Origin: Parus major
Lineage: Eukaryota > Chordata > Aves > Passeriformes > Paridae
NCBI RefSeq assembly: GCF_001522545.3
Contig: NC_031774.1
Coordinates: forward strand, 25,553,824-25,617,823
Length of the DNA stretch: 64,000 nucleotides
Direction: 5' to 3'
The notes below the pieces were generated by a model that worked only from the letters and a program-made list of their open reading frames with translations, had not been told where the DNA came from and searched no databases. Below, one piece after another: positions 1-11,800 of the stretch (the first letter of the stretch is position 1; each line of letters opens with the position of its first letter). Position numbers and translations under genes: made by a program.

Positions 1-1
1 A

Positions 2-67
2 CTAAATGCAAATCTTGAAACAATGCAGAGAATGCAAAGCAAAATGAAAAAATTCAGGACCAAAAAG
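2..67 (+). CDS. Possible end of a plus-strand coiled-coil exon (partial, low confidence)
   Basis: Read from base 2, the first 66 bases are open and encode LNANLETMQRMQSKMKKFRT followed by KK, a charged sequence with heptad-like spacing of L and M. It is followed directly by a good splice donor (AAAAAG then GTAATG). The 5' part would lie outside the window. The gene is not recognised. A short open stretch at a window edge can arise by chance, so this is only a candidate. Confidence 0.22.
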
Positions 68-572
68 GTAATGTGTAAGTGGAATTCAATTCTCTATTCC
101 TGATCTCTGTCCTGCCCTTATCCCATTTTCAGTAACAAAAAAATGTGTCTGACACATTATTTTACATGTAAAATCTTGTTATTTATACAGAAATATGAAA
201 ATTTTAATAAAAGTAGCATTTAATTGCAGAAGAAAAAAGGCTGACAATTCAGTCCCCTGAAGGATGTTTCTCCCCCTGTTCATTTTCCCCCCCTTTCTTA
301 TCTTTTTTTTTGCCCTATACTACTCTGACTTCTCTCATTTTGTCTATGAAGATGAGATCGTTGGCTCTGGTGGATTCAGAAGGACTTTTTCCACTGACAG
401 CCTTGAAGAGAAAATTTCAACTTAAACTCCTTCAGACAGAGGAACTGCTGTATAGTCCCATCAGACAGCAAATTTGCACGCTAGCTTGAATACAAACACA
501 CTCACAAAGCAGGATTTTGTTTTCTGTCAAATGCAGAGGACCTTAAGTGAAACTTTAAAGCTGGTTTCTTAC

Positions 573-1189
573 CTCTAGTGCATTTGATGGTATCATGGTC
601 TTCCCTTTATTCATGTAATAGAGTGCTTCTGGCACCTCCATGGGCAGCAATTCTTGAGACATGTTTTCAGGATATACTCCTGGCTCCTCCATGGGCAAGA
701 ATCCTTTAGACATGCTTTCAGGATACAGTCCTGGCTCCTCCATGGGCAAGAATCCTTTAGACATGCTTTCAGGATACAGTCCTGGCTTCTCCATGGGCAG
801 GAATCCTTTAGACATGCTTTCAGGATATAGTCCTGGCTCTTCCACGGGCAGGAATCCTTTAGACATGCTTTCAGGATATAGTCCTGGCTCCTCCATGGGT
901 AGGAATCCTTTAGACATGTTTTCTGGATCTACTCCTGCCACTTCCATGGGCAGGAATCCTTTAGACGTGTTTTCATGATCCACTCCTGGCACCTCCACGG
1001 GCAGCAATTCGAGAGACATATTTTCAGGCTCTACTCTTGGCACCTCCGTGGGCAGCGGTTCTAGAGACATATTTTCAGGATTTACTGCTGGCACCTCTGT
1101 GGGGAGCAGCTCTAGAGACACGTTTTCAGTGTCTGCTCCTGGTACCTCCACTGGCAGCACTTCCCAAGACATGTTTGCAGGAAGTACTC
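573..1189 (-). CDS. Exon of a 17-residue tandem-repeat protein (coding minisatellite), gene not recognised
   Basis: The frame is open on the minus strand from before 1189 to the donor at 573. The donor is strong (CTAGAG then GTAAGAAAC). An acceptor (ACTCCCACAG) precedes 1189, giving a 617-nt exon that enters at phase 1. About ten copies of a 17-residue (51-bp) unit fill it, from VLPVEVPGADTENVSLE at the start to FLPMEEPGLYPESMSKG near the end. The last unit degenerates into a unique tail ending MIPSNALE. The frame stays open through every unit although the units differ by many substitutions, which suggests selection for coding. Early units carry N-x-S/T sequons (NVS, NMS, NTS); the most homogeneous inner units have ESMS. 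No other exon of this gene was found. It lies downstream of PLA2G4E-like copy A on the same strand. An alternative is a chance open frame in a non-coding minisatellite whose unit is a multiple of three. Confidence 0.5.
573..1189 (-). repeat. 51-bp minisatellite, about 11 units
   Basis: The 51-bp unit recurs head to tail. On the plus strand each unit carries the recognisable AATCCTTTAGACATG block, for example near 700, 751, 802, 853, 904 and 955. The middle units (about 660-960) are nearly identical, while the outer ones are more diverged. This is the usual pattern of recent unequal exchange in the centre of an array. Confidence 0.9.
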
Positions 1190-4100
1190 CTGTGGGAGTC
1201 AATGACTTGTTATTTTATAAAATGACCTGAGGCCCCACCCATCTCATCTCTCTAAGTAAAGGGCTCTCCTCCCACTGCGAAGGCAGTGGAGCACCGAGGA
1301 TAGAGTGCTCCAGGGGAGGACCTTACAGCACCACAGCCAAAAGGAATCTGGTACCTTCCTCTGGCTGGGAACCTCTCCCAGCCAGCGCCTGCCCCACGGG
1401 TCCTGCACTGCTGCCACCCATTTCTGTGTGTGCAGAGCCTCAGAATGGAGGGTGCTGCCACCGAGGCCTGCTCCTTCAAGCCCACTTCTTCCCTGCCCTG
1501 AGCAGGGACTGCTCCTGGCTGGGGGAACCTGGACCCTGAGGAAGGCCTGGCATCTGAACAGCTGGTGGTGATTTCCCTGCCTGCTGGCACAGCCAGTGCA
1601 CGGTGGTCGATGTCTCCCTGTTGGCAGGGGGACCTGAGCTCGGTGCCTGCAGAGGGGCAGAGCCCTGTGGCACACAGGAACCCCTGGAGATGTCCATCCC
1701 ACCGCCTGACAGATCACTGCATGGGCATGCAGCTCCCAGATCTCCTGGGCTACTCCCGTTCCTTCCTCCCAGGGGGGAGGTCACGGTGTGGGTGCAGGGC
1801 CCAGACTTTGTTTTTCAGGGGTGATCTGTAACTAGAGGAGGTGATTTAGGCTAGGAGCAGCAGCAGCAGCAGAGTGGGATAGGACAGCAGGGGAGAAGGA
1901 GGTGGATGCTTGCAGGGCGTAGCAGATGTCTTGAAGTCAATGCCTATAGCTCCAGGCATGACCCAGGATTATTGCTGCACCCCGCAGTATCTTAAATACA
2001 GCAAAAAAGTGACAAGAAAATACATAATAGCTGTGCAAAGCAGGTAAGAATTATGCTTTTATACATTTTCCAGAGAAAGGCAGTTGAACTTTTAATAACA
2101 ACTGTGAGAAACTCCTGTCAAGATGAATGGAATACACTATCCAGTGGTTAAGTTTTATCACTTTTATTTTACAGAGATTTGTTCAACCAAAGAACATGAA
2201 CAAAAGAGCAGATGAACATCTCCAGGCTTACCCAGTGGAAATTACCATCTTCAAACGGAGAAAAACAAATGAATAACAAACTAGAAGCTCCAGTAAGAGG
2301 AGGCTGTGTCATGGCATCTGCATTTCCAGCATGAAAAGTAGCTCTGCCCACACTGGAAGTACAAGAGCATCTTTTGGCCTCAGGTCACGGACACTCTGAG
2401 CTACATCCTGGAGAGCTCCTTTTGCAGCTTAATTTAGAGAACAACAATCATTCGGGGGGGCAGGGAGGGGGAAGGGATTTGTAGGGGTGTATTTGTTTTG
2501 GTTTTTGGGTTTTTGTGGGGGTTTTCTTGTTTTGCTTTGTTTTTTAAATCTGGTTAGAAAAGAAGACCTGGTTGACCTTGGAAAACCTGCCATGTGATAC
2601 TAAAAATACCAGGATACTTGTCATTAGAGTGGAACAACTTTCCCAAGGCTGAATAGTTCAGAAAACCATTATCATAACTGATGATAAGCGATGGAAATCC
2701 CTCTAAAGTTGGTGAACCTTAAGAAAGGTGAGATTCTCTGTCCTCAAGGAAGCCTTTGGAGAGGAAAGATGGATTCTGTGTGCAGACTTCCATATCTGCA
2801 GAGTGAATTCCCCATTACAGGCACACTTGGCTATCTATAATGATCTGTACAGCCTTCAGCTAAATCAAGGTACTCTGCTCCCATCTGAGTCACTCCACAG
2901 GAAACAACATAAAGAAAGAAAACTGCAAGGTTCTCATTAACAACTGAACTAGTGCCATCTCATTTAAAAATCTGAATGTACAAAGCTGGATGGTTTCAAC
3001 TTTTAGAATGAAAAGCAGATGCTTCAAGTGGAAATATTTTATTTCAATACATATTTGAATAATTTAAGGCTAGACGAAGGAAAACAACCCACTTGTTTCA
3101 AAGATCTAAATGTAGTTGCCCTGGCAGCAAATTGCACACTACTCCTTTAGCGTAGTGATATCACAGTCTTATCTGTTTATCACACAGAATGTGCCAAAAC
3201 CAGCACAACCTTGTACTTCTACTGCCTAGGTTTCTTACTCATCCTGCAACACACTTTGAAGAAGCATCACTCCCTTGGCAAAGGTACCTGTATTACATCT
3301 GACTGCAGAGACAAGCTGTGGAGAAATACACTTCTATACAGAAAACAGTATTGGAGGGCAGAACCAGATGGGAGTTCTGGAGTTCTGGCTCAGCTACATC
3401 CTCTTCCTGCAGGAGCTGTGTCTTAGGCCACCACTGTGCAGTTAGTGAGGAAGGAGATTTGGAGCAGGAGAGAAAACTCACAGGAGACAGGGGCATTACT
3501 GCTGTTCATTATCCTACCCCAGAAACAAGAGAAAATGAATATTCTGGGAAATAAATGTTAAAGCAAAAAGTTTAAAAGTACTAGAATGTATTCTTGCTAA
3601 GATCATACTGAGAAAAGTATGGCATTTTATATCCATTGTATAGATGCATCAGCATTTGAATGCATCTAGCATATAACTAGAACAAACCTCTGATACTGAG
3701 AGGTATTCCTTTCCCAGTAGAGGTGCCACCATCATTAATGACTTTGTACATCATTGCACTCACAGTTAAATACCTGTATACCTTTCTTTCATGTTACAGT
3801 TACTGATGCACTGGATAAAGCCCAGAATTTACCATTCCAGTCTTAGAGCTGCCTAATTGAAGTGCAAATTTATACTCTGTTTCATCTCTCTCAGATTCTA
3901 TGCATGTTACAAATGTACAGTCCTCAGTGGTTACCTGTAGAGTTAGAAAGTCCTCTGTGACTGGAGTTCTCACTTTGGGATGTCTTCTGTACTTTGAGAA
4001 AGTTTCCCAGGATTAGAGTTCTACAGGAGCAGTTCCCAAAGTTTTTTGAATCTCTGTTCATTCTCCACATTCCTGCAGACTACATGCAAGTTTATCCTAT

Positions 4101-7100
4101 CCTCCATGAGCTGAAAACCAGCACAAGTGCAATATGAGCAGTACAGTTCTTCCTCCCCATGTCCAAACGCAGCTGTGGGTTACAGGCCATCAACCCCTGC
4201 ACCAGCAGAAATCATGGACCAGAGATTAAGAGTGACTAGAAAAGGTGTTTGTTAAACATCTATGAAGGATTTTCTGAATTGTTTTCTGTATGTGGTACCA
4301 AAGCATTTAATCTTTGACAAATTCTAGGCTGTCATATTGACTGTTAAAACCATTATTAAATATCCTATATTTACAAAGTAGATAGATAATAAGTTAAAAG
4401 AAATGCAGCCGAAGGAGGAATTTGGAGCATGAGTTGCTTTTAAGACTGGGTGTCATCTAGCTGAATAGCAGAAATTGCAAAATTGGAGAAACAACTTGCT
4501 CAATATTTAAAAGTACATATTAACAGATGTAGAAACTTGCAGCTCCTTACTTGATAGTTATCAGTTCCTAAGGATGCTCCATTTCCTCAGCCAAAGAAAT
4601 TAAACAGGAAGGGAGCAAATTAATACACGGAGTATTAGCTGAGAAAGAGAAGGCTGCAATAAGCAGTAGTTGGCAGGAAAAGTTAGACTGCTAGAGGCCA
4701 AGGAACCATCTTTTCTCAGTGTTTAAGGACAGGAAAAAAGAAGAGAGAGCTGGGAGCTAAGAAGTACTCACAGTGTGCATATCAGGTAAGTCCAGATGGT
4801 CAGAACCTCAGCATTTAGTGCCATGACATTTTCTAGATTAGAGATTTTTAGTTATTTTTCTTTTTAAAGGACCAGCCTATTAAGACTGCTTTGAAAAAAA
4901 CAGAGGAGTGATATACCTTTATCTCTGTTTTGAATGCTTGTGTCCACTGCCTTTTAGTTCCTGATTTCCTCTTTCTTTTCCTCTTTCCATTCCCTGCCAT
5001 ATTTTCTTTACAATTGACTTCTTGGATTTCAAAATGTTTTCTTTCTTTGTCCATCTCAATACCTCATAGCTAAAATGCCATTTTCCTCTTTTTCTCAGTT
5101 ATTGTAATTTGTTTTTTCTTCTATCCTTTCTCCCTCCTCATGTTTTATACCATCTTAATCTTACTTAACCATTCTTAATCTTTCCCCTTTGTCTCATATC
5201 TCCTCTGTACTGTAATTGTTCCTCCAGAGGCTTCAGGTTTGAATGATGTAGGTTTGGTCATATTTGGAACAAGCATTAGGGCAGCTGAGATCAGGCTGTG
5301 ACATCTGGATGAGATGTCTAGCTGCATGGAAAAAAGGAGATAACAGTGGATTAGAGGGAGTGCAAAGGAGACCTCAGAACCCAAGGAGACATGAGATATG
5401 ACAAGATGTCACATCACAGAGTTTTGATATCATGAGCTGGATGTCTGGGAGGAGTGCTGGAGAAGTACTTTATGGACACTGCAGGTGTGCTGGGCTTTAG
5501 CAGGAACCCTACAAGGGAGAGATTTTCAGGAGCAATTCAAAGGTTCAATGGCACAAATGCCACAGAACTCTCAGCCATTTTAACTGTTGACCAGCTTACC
5601 ATGACCAGGGCAGAAGGAAATAAGGCCTTGATGCAGTGTTATCACTCCAGTAAGACAGTGAGATATACGCTGCACATACACAGAAGAGCTTTACATGTAA
5701 AAAGGTTTTAGCACACAGTTTCTAAGATGGGAGTTCTGTTCTACCACCCATATTTTCCAATATGTGTCTGCTGTGGCAGACACATTTCCCATCACTCACA
5801 TGGTGCAACGTGTAGTCTCATGTATGACTAGTTCACTTCTCTCAGAATGTTTGCAATTATCTCTTGTTTGATCACTCCTTGCACTACAGGACGGCGCAAA
5901 ATGCTGCTGCCTAGCATCCCATTAGGTCCTGTTTCTTCAGTGGCACTCACCCAGTAGGACTGCCCAAGTTCTCATGTGCCTTGTGAGGAGTTCAAGAATC
6001 CCACTGCTGCTTTCCTTGGGTTCCTGTGGTCTGAGTCACCTCACTGAGCTGCTCAGTTCTTCATGCACCTTTGTGATAATCAGAAGGGCTGGGGCACAGC
6101 TGCAATTGCATTCTAATCCCTTCACTTACTATAGATAATGAATAGGTAAGAAGGAAAAGACAGACACAGAAAAGATTCAAAACATATTAATTACAACTAA
6201 GGAGGTCAGCATGTTAGTGTTTATAGCTCCCATTACCACATATACCAAGAGCTCTATCTATTAAAACATTTAGGAAAAATTAAGTTAACTCCTGCTGGCA
6301 CTAACACCATGGTACAGCATGGGCCTAGATTTTTGCAGTGCTCCTCTCCCCCCCAGTTAGTTTTCTTCCTCAAAGGGATAATTCCGTGAGGTCACTCCTC
6401 TTTCCTGTGAAAGGGGCACTCCCAACGTGCAAAACCAAAAAGTGCTTTTGAATGCCCACATTTGAATGCAGCTGTTACCTGCATTCTTGTAATGCTTCAG
6501 TACAGCCCAGAGTCAGAGCAGAGGAAACATACCCCATTAAATGCTGAGACAGAATGAAACAATGCCACCAGACAAAGCCACACAAAACCTCCCTGCTGGC
6601 CTGCAAGGACAGAAGACAAGGATCTCCTTCTGCTGGGAGGTGGAACAAGCACCCTAGCAGGTACAGCAGAGAACACCTCAGTGGCACACAGAGTAAATGG
6701 GGCTTCCCACTGTTAAACCAGCAAACAAGAGAACATCAAGGGAAGCAAAGAGGTATAGTTAAAGGCAGGAGTGGGAAGAGAGAAGCAGGCTTCTTGAAAT
6801 TTGGTGTCATCAAAGACTTGGATGGCAGGGGTAGGAACTTCATTTGCAGCTCTTGGAGGCGCCTGAAACCTCAGCTGTAAGATGGCAGTGGGGAGGAGTA
6901 GCAAACACGTGTGTCACACCAAATGGGGCTGTCATAATGATAGCCAGGGAAGCCTCGGAGGGAAGTAGAGCTGGGACAGAGGAGAGGCAATGCCCAGAGG
7001 GACCAGATGACTCAGCAACAGAGATCACAAAGAGGGGAGCCCTTGATGAGCACCAAGTAAACAGCCATTTCAGCACACCAGAGGTTTGAACCCAGGCTGC

Positions 7101-8600
7101 AAATTGGATAAAGGTGTGAGGGCTGGAAAAGCAGCCGGGGTAAGGACACAGCACACCTAAAGGGGCTGAGGTCATCGGAGGTGAGCATGGGAGACTAAAG
7201 ACAGCGAAAGCTAGAGGAAGACAAGGCATAAAGGAATGATTGAAGGAGACACAAATCATGATAGCAGGAAGAAAGATAATTTTTTAGCCATTGAGAAGCT
7301 CATGTTTAATTTTTAATTAAAACTTAATTTTATATGTTTGCTATGATACATTATTCATATCTCTGTGTTTGCCAATACATGTTACTTCAGCACAGACAAT
7401 CTGCTGCATTTTATTTAAATTTTGAGTAATTAAGGGCAACCAATACTGACTGAAGCATTGTATCTTTTTATTTTAGATTAGTATCTTTGTTGTAATGAAA
7501 TAGGTTTGCATAGTATTTGTCTTATTAAAATTCTTTCTAAAGCAAATAATTATTTTGGTCTTCATCTCAAAAATAAGCAGTTTCAACAAATTACCTTGTG
7601 CTATTTATAGTAGTTCCATATATCTTGTGCTGCTTTTAGACAGGCAGGGACTCACAAAGTCATGCAATTACCCATGAATTACCCATGGATATCAGTGTAG
7701 AGCACTTAGCTTGCCTTCTCACCACAAAACTTATCTCTCAGCTTTTGATGTTTTAATTCTCACAGTATCCCATCTTATAATAACAAGAAATAGTATGAAA
7801 ACCACTGAAATTAACAGGACATGGATACTGAATTGGATCATCTAAATACCATGAATGTTCAGTGGAAAGTAGAACCGTGGATTAGATAGTTATACCTGCA
7901 CTGGAAGAGCTGATCCTGACTCACAATATGGCTTGAAACAGTAGTTTCCAAGAGATTTTCAAAAACTAAATACTGCTGGTGTAATAAAACCTTAACATAT
8001 GGAAATATAGAAAATGTGTGTTTTTCAGGTGAAGTCTCAGATTATCTTTTATGTTTAGCTTGGCAGGTTATTTCTAGAAAAAATTTCTTTCTGACAATAT
8101 AAGAAAATACAGTTTTCATGTTCTTTGAAGCTGTCTGCATTTATCATGTATTTTTCTGTTGCACTAGATTTGGAATAAATTAAATATCTGTAGCTCATTT
8201 TTCTTCACTTCACATACAGTTTTTAGTAGCATAACAAATTTTGAATCTGTCCCAGATTTGTGCATTTAAAAAACTTTTCAATAAACTCAATGTTTTCCGA
8301 CCTTAAATTTACTGCACATACACATATATGCATGAAAAAGAAAAGTTCATCGGCAGTGAAATCCAACATAAATAAATATGCACAAGTCTAATCATTAGAA
8401 GAAAAGCACAAGTCTAATCATTATTTTGTTTGATTGGCTGATCTAGCATCATCATGTGGTAGAGAGGAACCACAGCCTAGACAAGTCTTTGCTTTCCAAA
8501 GTATACTATGCTCATTTACAGACAGCTCTTGATGATTCTCCAGAGAAGGAAAAAAAACCCCAAAATCATGCAGATATCTTTCTGAAATTCAGGTGAGTGT
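1190..8600. other. Intergenic stretch between the repeat exon and gene A
   Basis: No gene is recognised here. About 1250-1850 is clearly richer in G+C than its surroundings and has long open frames on both strands, but none resembles a known family. It ends with a (CAG)5 run at 1858-1872. About 2450-2545 is a G- and T-rich low-complexity tract. The remainder is AT-rich sequence with only short open frames. The lower part should include the 3' flank of gene A. Confidence 0.5.
1858..1872. repeat. (CAG)5 microsatellite
   Basis: Five perfect CAG units follow the GC-rich stretch. They are not inside any supported reading frame. Confidence 0.8.
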
Positions 8601-8605
8601 TTATT
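8600..8605 (-). promoter_or_regulatory. AATAAA overlapping the stop codon of copy A
   Basis: The minus strand reads AATAAA across the TAA stop at 8603-8601. If used as a polyadenylation signal it would leave a 3' UTR of only a few tens of bases. Use is not shown; other AATAAA copies lie further downstream. Confidence 0.25.
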
Positions 8606-8809
8606 TTTTGTGCTGTCTTTTCTGCTCTATGGCTGAATTCAAAGCCTGAAGGATCAGATGTTGGTTGTTCTGAATGTTGTAACTGGTCAGTTCTATCAAC
8701 TTGTCAAACTCCTCCTCTGTGTAGGTAAAACTGTTTAAGCAGTAGGGGGAAAAAATGGTAGAAACATCCACATTGCCCTGTGCCATCTCAGCAGGGCTGC
8801 GCTCCACAC
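8601..8809 (-). CDS. PLA2G4E: Copy A exon 19 (terminal coding exon)
   Basis: The acceptor is TTTGTCAG. The exon encodes [16 protein letters not shown], then a helical end of the catalytic domain ([18 protein letters not shown]), and ends with the polybasic EQKRQHKK and TAA. The GVERSP start is characteristic of PLA2G4E/F. The tail is 10 codons shorter than in copy B. Confidence 0.93.
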
Positions 8810-11800
8810 CTGACAAATAAAGAAAAATCATCAGTGGGGTATAGATATGGCTCCACCTCCCACTTTCCAGGTGGGGCACAGGGGTACTCCTCGCTCCCTT
8901 GGCATTTGCATCGCTCTCCCATGGGAGGCACAGCAGGGGAGGGAGGAGACCACGCCACACCGTGTCTCCCATCCCACAGACAAAGGGCTGCCAGGTGGTG
9001 GGAGGACCATCCCATGGCTTACCAGGCTCTTTGTATTTTCTGAAGGAGTCATTCACCAGTGGGAAAAACACCACAGTCGGTGCCTCTGGGGTCTCTGTGT
9101 CTTCAAAGAGGTAGCACTCCTTTAGATTTTTCTTCTCCTCTTCATTCATGTGGATTTTGGGAAATGGGATTCCCTGCTTTTGAAAGTATTTGGAGGCTTC
9201 TTCCAAAGGCTGAATTCAGTCAGAAAAGAAGAAAATGTCAGAAATCCTGCCTTTTCCACAACTTTTCCTAATGCATCCATCAAAAGATCTTCACAAAGAT
9301 TTGGGAGCAGGGTTCGCTCTCAATATTTCTTCTGTTCTTGTCTCTTACATGAAATATTAAGTGCTATTAACAGAACAATTCAAGACTCAGCCTCCAACTT
9401 GTACTCCTGATTGGTGTTCTACCTTCTCCTCATTAGCCTTTATCTCTACAAGGTAGGTAAAATGTCCATGACTATGGGAAGGGTGGCCTAGCAGCTTGGG
9501 ATACAGAAAGCTGCCTCTTCTGGAGAAAATACTGAAACAATTAGAATGGACAAGAATCTGAAATAGTAAAGTTTTATAATTCAAAATTAATTTTTTTTTT
9601 TTACTAGGCTTAAAGTATTTAAAAGCCTCTGTCCTAGATGCTTTAGGATGATTCTGAGAAGTGATGTAAGTAAACAGCAATCTGGGACCAAATATCATCT
9701 TAACTGAAATGTTAATCCTGCACATGTGTTAGCAGTTTTTGAAAGCAGGATTTTGCTTCCTGACTTTGGTTGGCATGTATGAGAATTTTAGTTCTCAAGA
9801 ATTTCTGTCTTATCTATATCTAGTACCAGGAATTATAGACCAGGTTATTAGACAGTATCTGAGAGAGGAAATATTGTCAAGGGACAATTCTTTTCCACAG
9901 TTTCAAACAACAACAAAAAAAATCCCATTACTGTTCTAAGGAGAACTGGACAAAACATTTCTAATTATACTACATGTGGATAATTTTATATGACCATTAC
10001 AACACAACCATAATGAGTTCATCAGTGGTGGTAACTAGTACCAGATAAACACTCCATGTAAGTGTAATCTAGATAGCCAAATGGAGATCACAGGAGCACA
10101 CAGGTCTAAGAGATAGCATTTAATAAATAAATGCTATTAAATAAAACTAAATAAAATGTTTAGAAATCTGATATTACTTCTGTTCTCAGGAGATTTACCA
10201 GCATCACTTGCACAACCTAAGCATCTGCACAGGGAGCTGTAGACCAAGTATCCTTTTTTCCCAGAATTAGTTTGTCCTGAATTTTTAGGAGTTAAGGAGG
10301 GCTAAAAGGCAGCAGCTGTGTATCAAAGAAAACATAGTGTTTTTCACACCGAGGTCTGTGATCCAGAAGAATAGTTTAAGTGCAGCACAACATCCACTTT
10401 CCTTTCTGGCCTCATGAGTGGTGGATAGCTAATGTCGATGTATCCCGCTGTGTCTGCCAGGCACATGAACTCTGCTGTTTCTGTCAGCTGGTTGGGAAAA
10501 TGCTCTAGTATGGTATCTAAAAGGAAATATTTGTTATGATGAGTGATTCACTGAAGAAACAGTACATCTGTTGTTTGACTAATAAGGAAAAATTAGGAAA
10601 AATGCCTCTTGGTTCTCCATTACACTGACTTTTCCCAAAAGACCCTGATGCACTACATATGTTCAGCCTTCACACATAAAAGAAAGGCCTGTTCAAGGTA
10701 CGAAGAGAGTTCTTTCATTTCTCATGTTGCTATTCTTCCACCACACAAGAGGAGCAATTTTCTTTCCCTGGAGTCAAGGAAAATCCTGAAGCTGATTTGA
10801 CTGTACAAAATTTACATCGCTATCTTGAAATATTCATTTCCAAATTTTCATCATCTGCCCTCTCTTCACTGATGAAAACACCAACCATCTAAGACAGCAA
10901 AAAATTATATTCTAGGATGTTTACCTTTCCATATACAGAAGTTTTTGCTCTGAAGGTATTCATTGTGCAGCTGGAACCCCTTCAGGAAGTTGTAGAACTT
11001 GGAAACCATCACCCGCTCTGTCAGGATCTGCCGAAGGATGCCCATGATGCCACATTCAGGGGTGACCAAGTAAGTCTCCAACTCATGTCTCCTGTCTGAT
11101 GAAGAAGGCTCTTCTCCTGAAAGATAGAGGAGATGAACAAATTGTTGCTTTGATACAGTTCTTTTCAATACTTAAAATAACAGAAGGTATCTCATGTTAG
11201 CTAGAGAAAAGAAGATACTAATAAGACATTGCAAAATACAGAGAAATCAATGTCAAAATAGGAACAAGAAGAAAATTAATCTTCAGTAAAGCCTATTCCA
11301 TGAGAAACAGAGTGGCAACAAACTTGCTAAAACTGGAAAAAGTGATCCATTCTTAGACAGAACTCACAGATCGATTCCCTGTGCAAAGGTTAGGGTAGGT
11401 TCAGAATCTGGACCTGTTCCTTTCAAAATTAATAAAAAAATAAGCTTTGGGGGGGACAAAAATAAAAACTGTCAGGAGACAGACATCAACAAAAGTACAG
11501 AGAACCTCATGAGATTGAGAAGAGAGTCAATGACTCTATCACATGGTTTACTTAGCTTAGGGCTTTGCAAAACTTCCATGGAGAATGTGATAGAAACCCA
11601 TAAACCAAATTCACAAACTGTCTTTGAACACAGGAAGGATAACCAAGGCCTCTTAGAAAAACACAGGTTTACAACAAATCAAAGAAAATTGAAATGGAGT
11701 TGCATGTAATCGAAGTCTTCAACAGCAATGTATGAAAAGCACCAGCTGCTGAGGCAGAGAGAGAGCACAGCAGTGAGGTGTTCATTACCATACAGAGGCT

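Noticed and set aside
1244..1717. 157-residue minus-strand frame upstream of the repeat exon
   Set aside because: It lies in GC-rich DNA where stops are rare, other frames on both strands are similarly open, and no domain or convincing splice link to 1189 was seen.
5454..5711. Plus-strand frame with RFSGAIQRF and AEGNKALMQC, faintly like an immunoglobulin V segment
   Set aside because: The motif order is wrong, the paired Cys and Trp pattern is absent and there are no recombination signals.
8780..9271. Several plus-strand open frames opposite exons 18 and 19 of copy A
   Set aside because: They are antisense shadows of coding exons and of the GC-rich intron between them.
10365..10370. Apparent loss of the exon 17 donor in copy A (CTGGAT against GTGGAT in copy B)
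   Set aside because: That GT in copy B is not the real donor. The phase needed by the next exon requires the site 17 nt further on, which is a GT in both copies (GTGTGA in A, GTGAGA in B).
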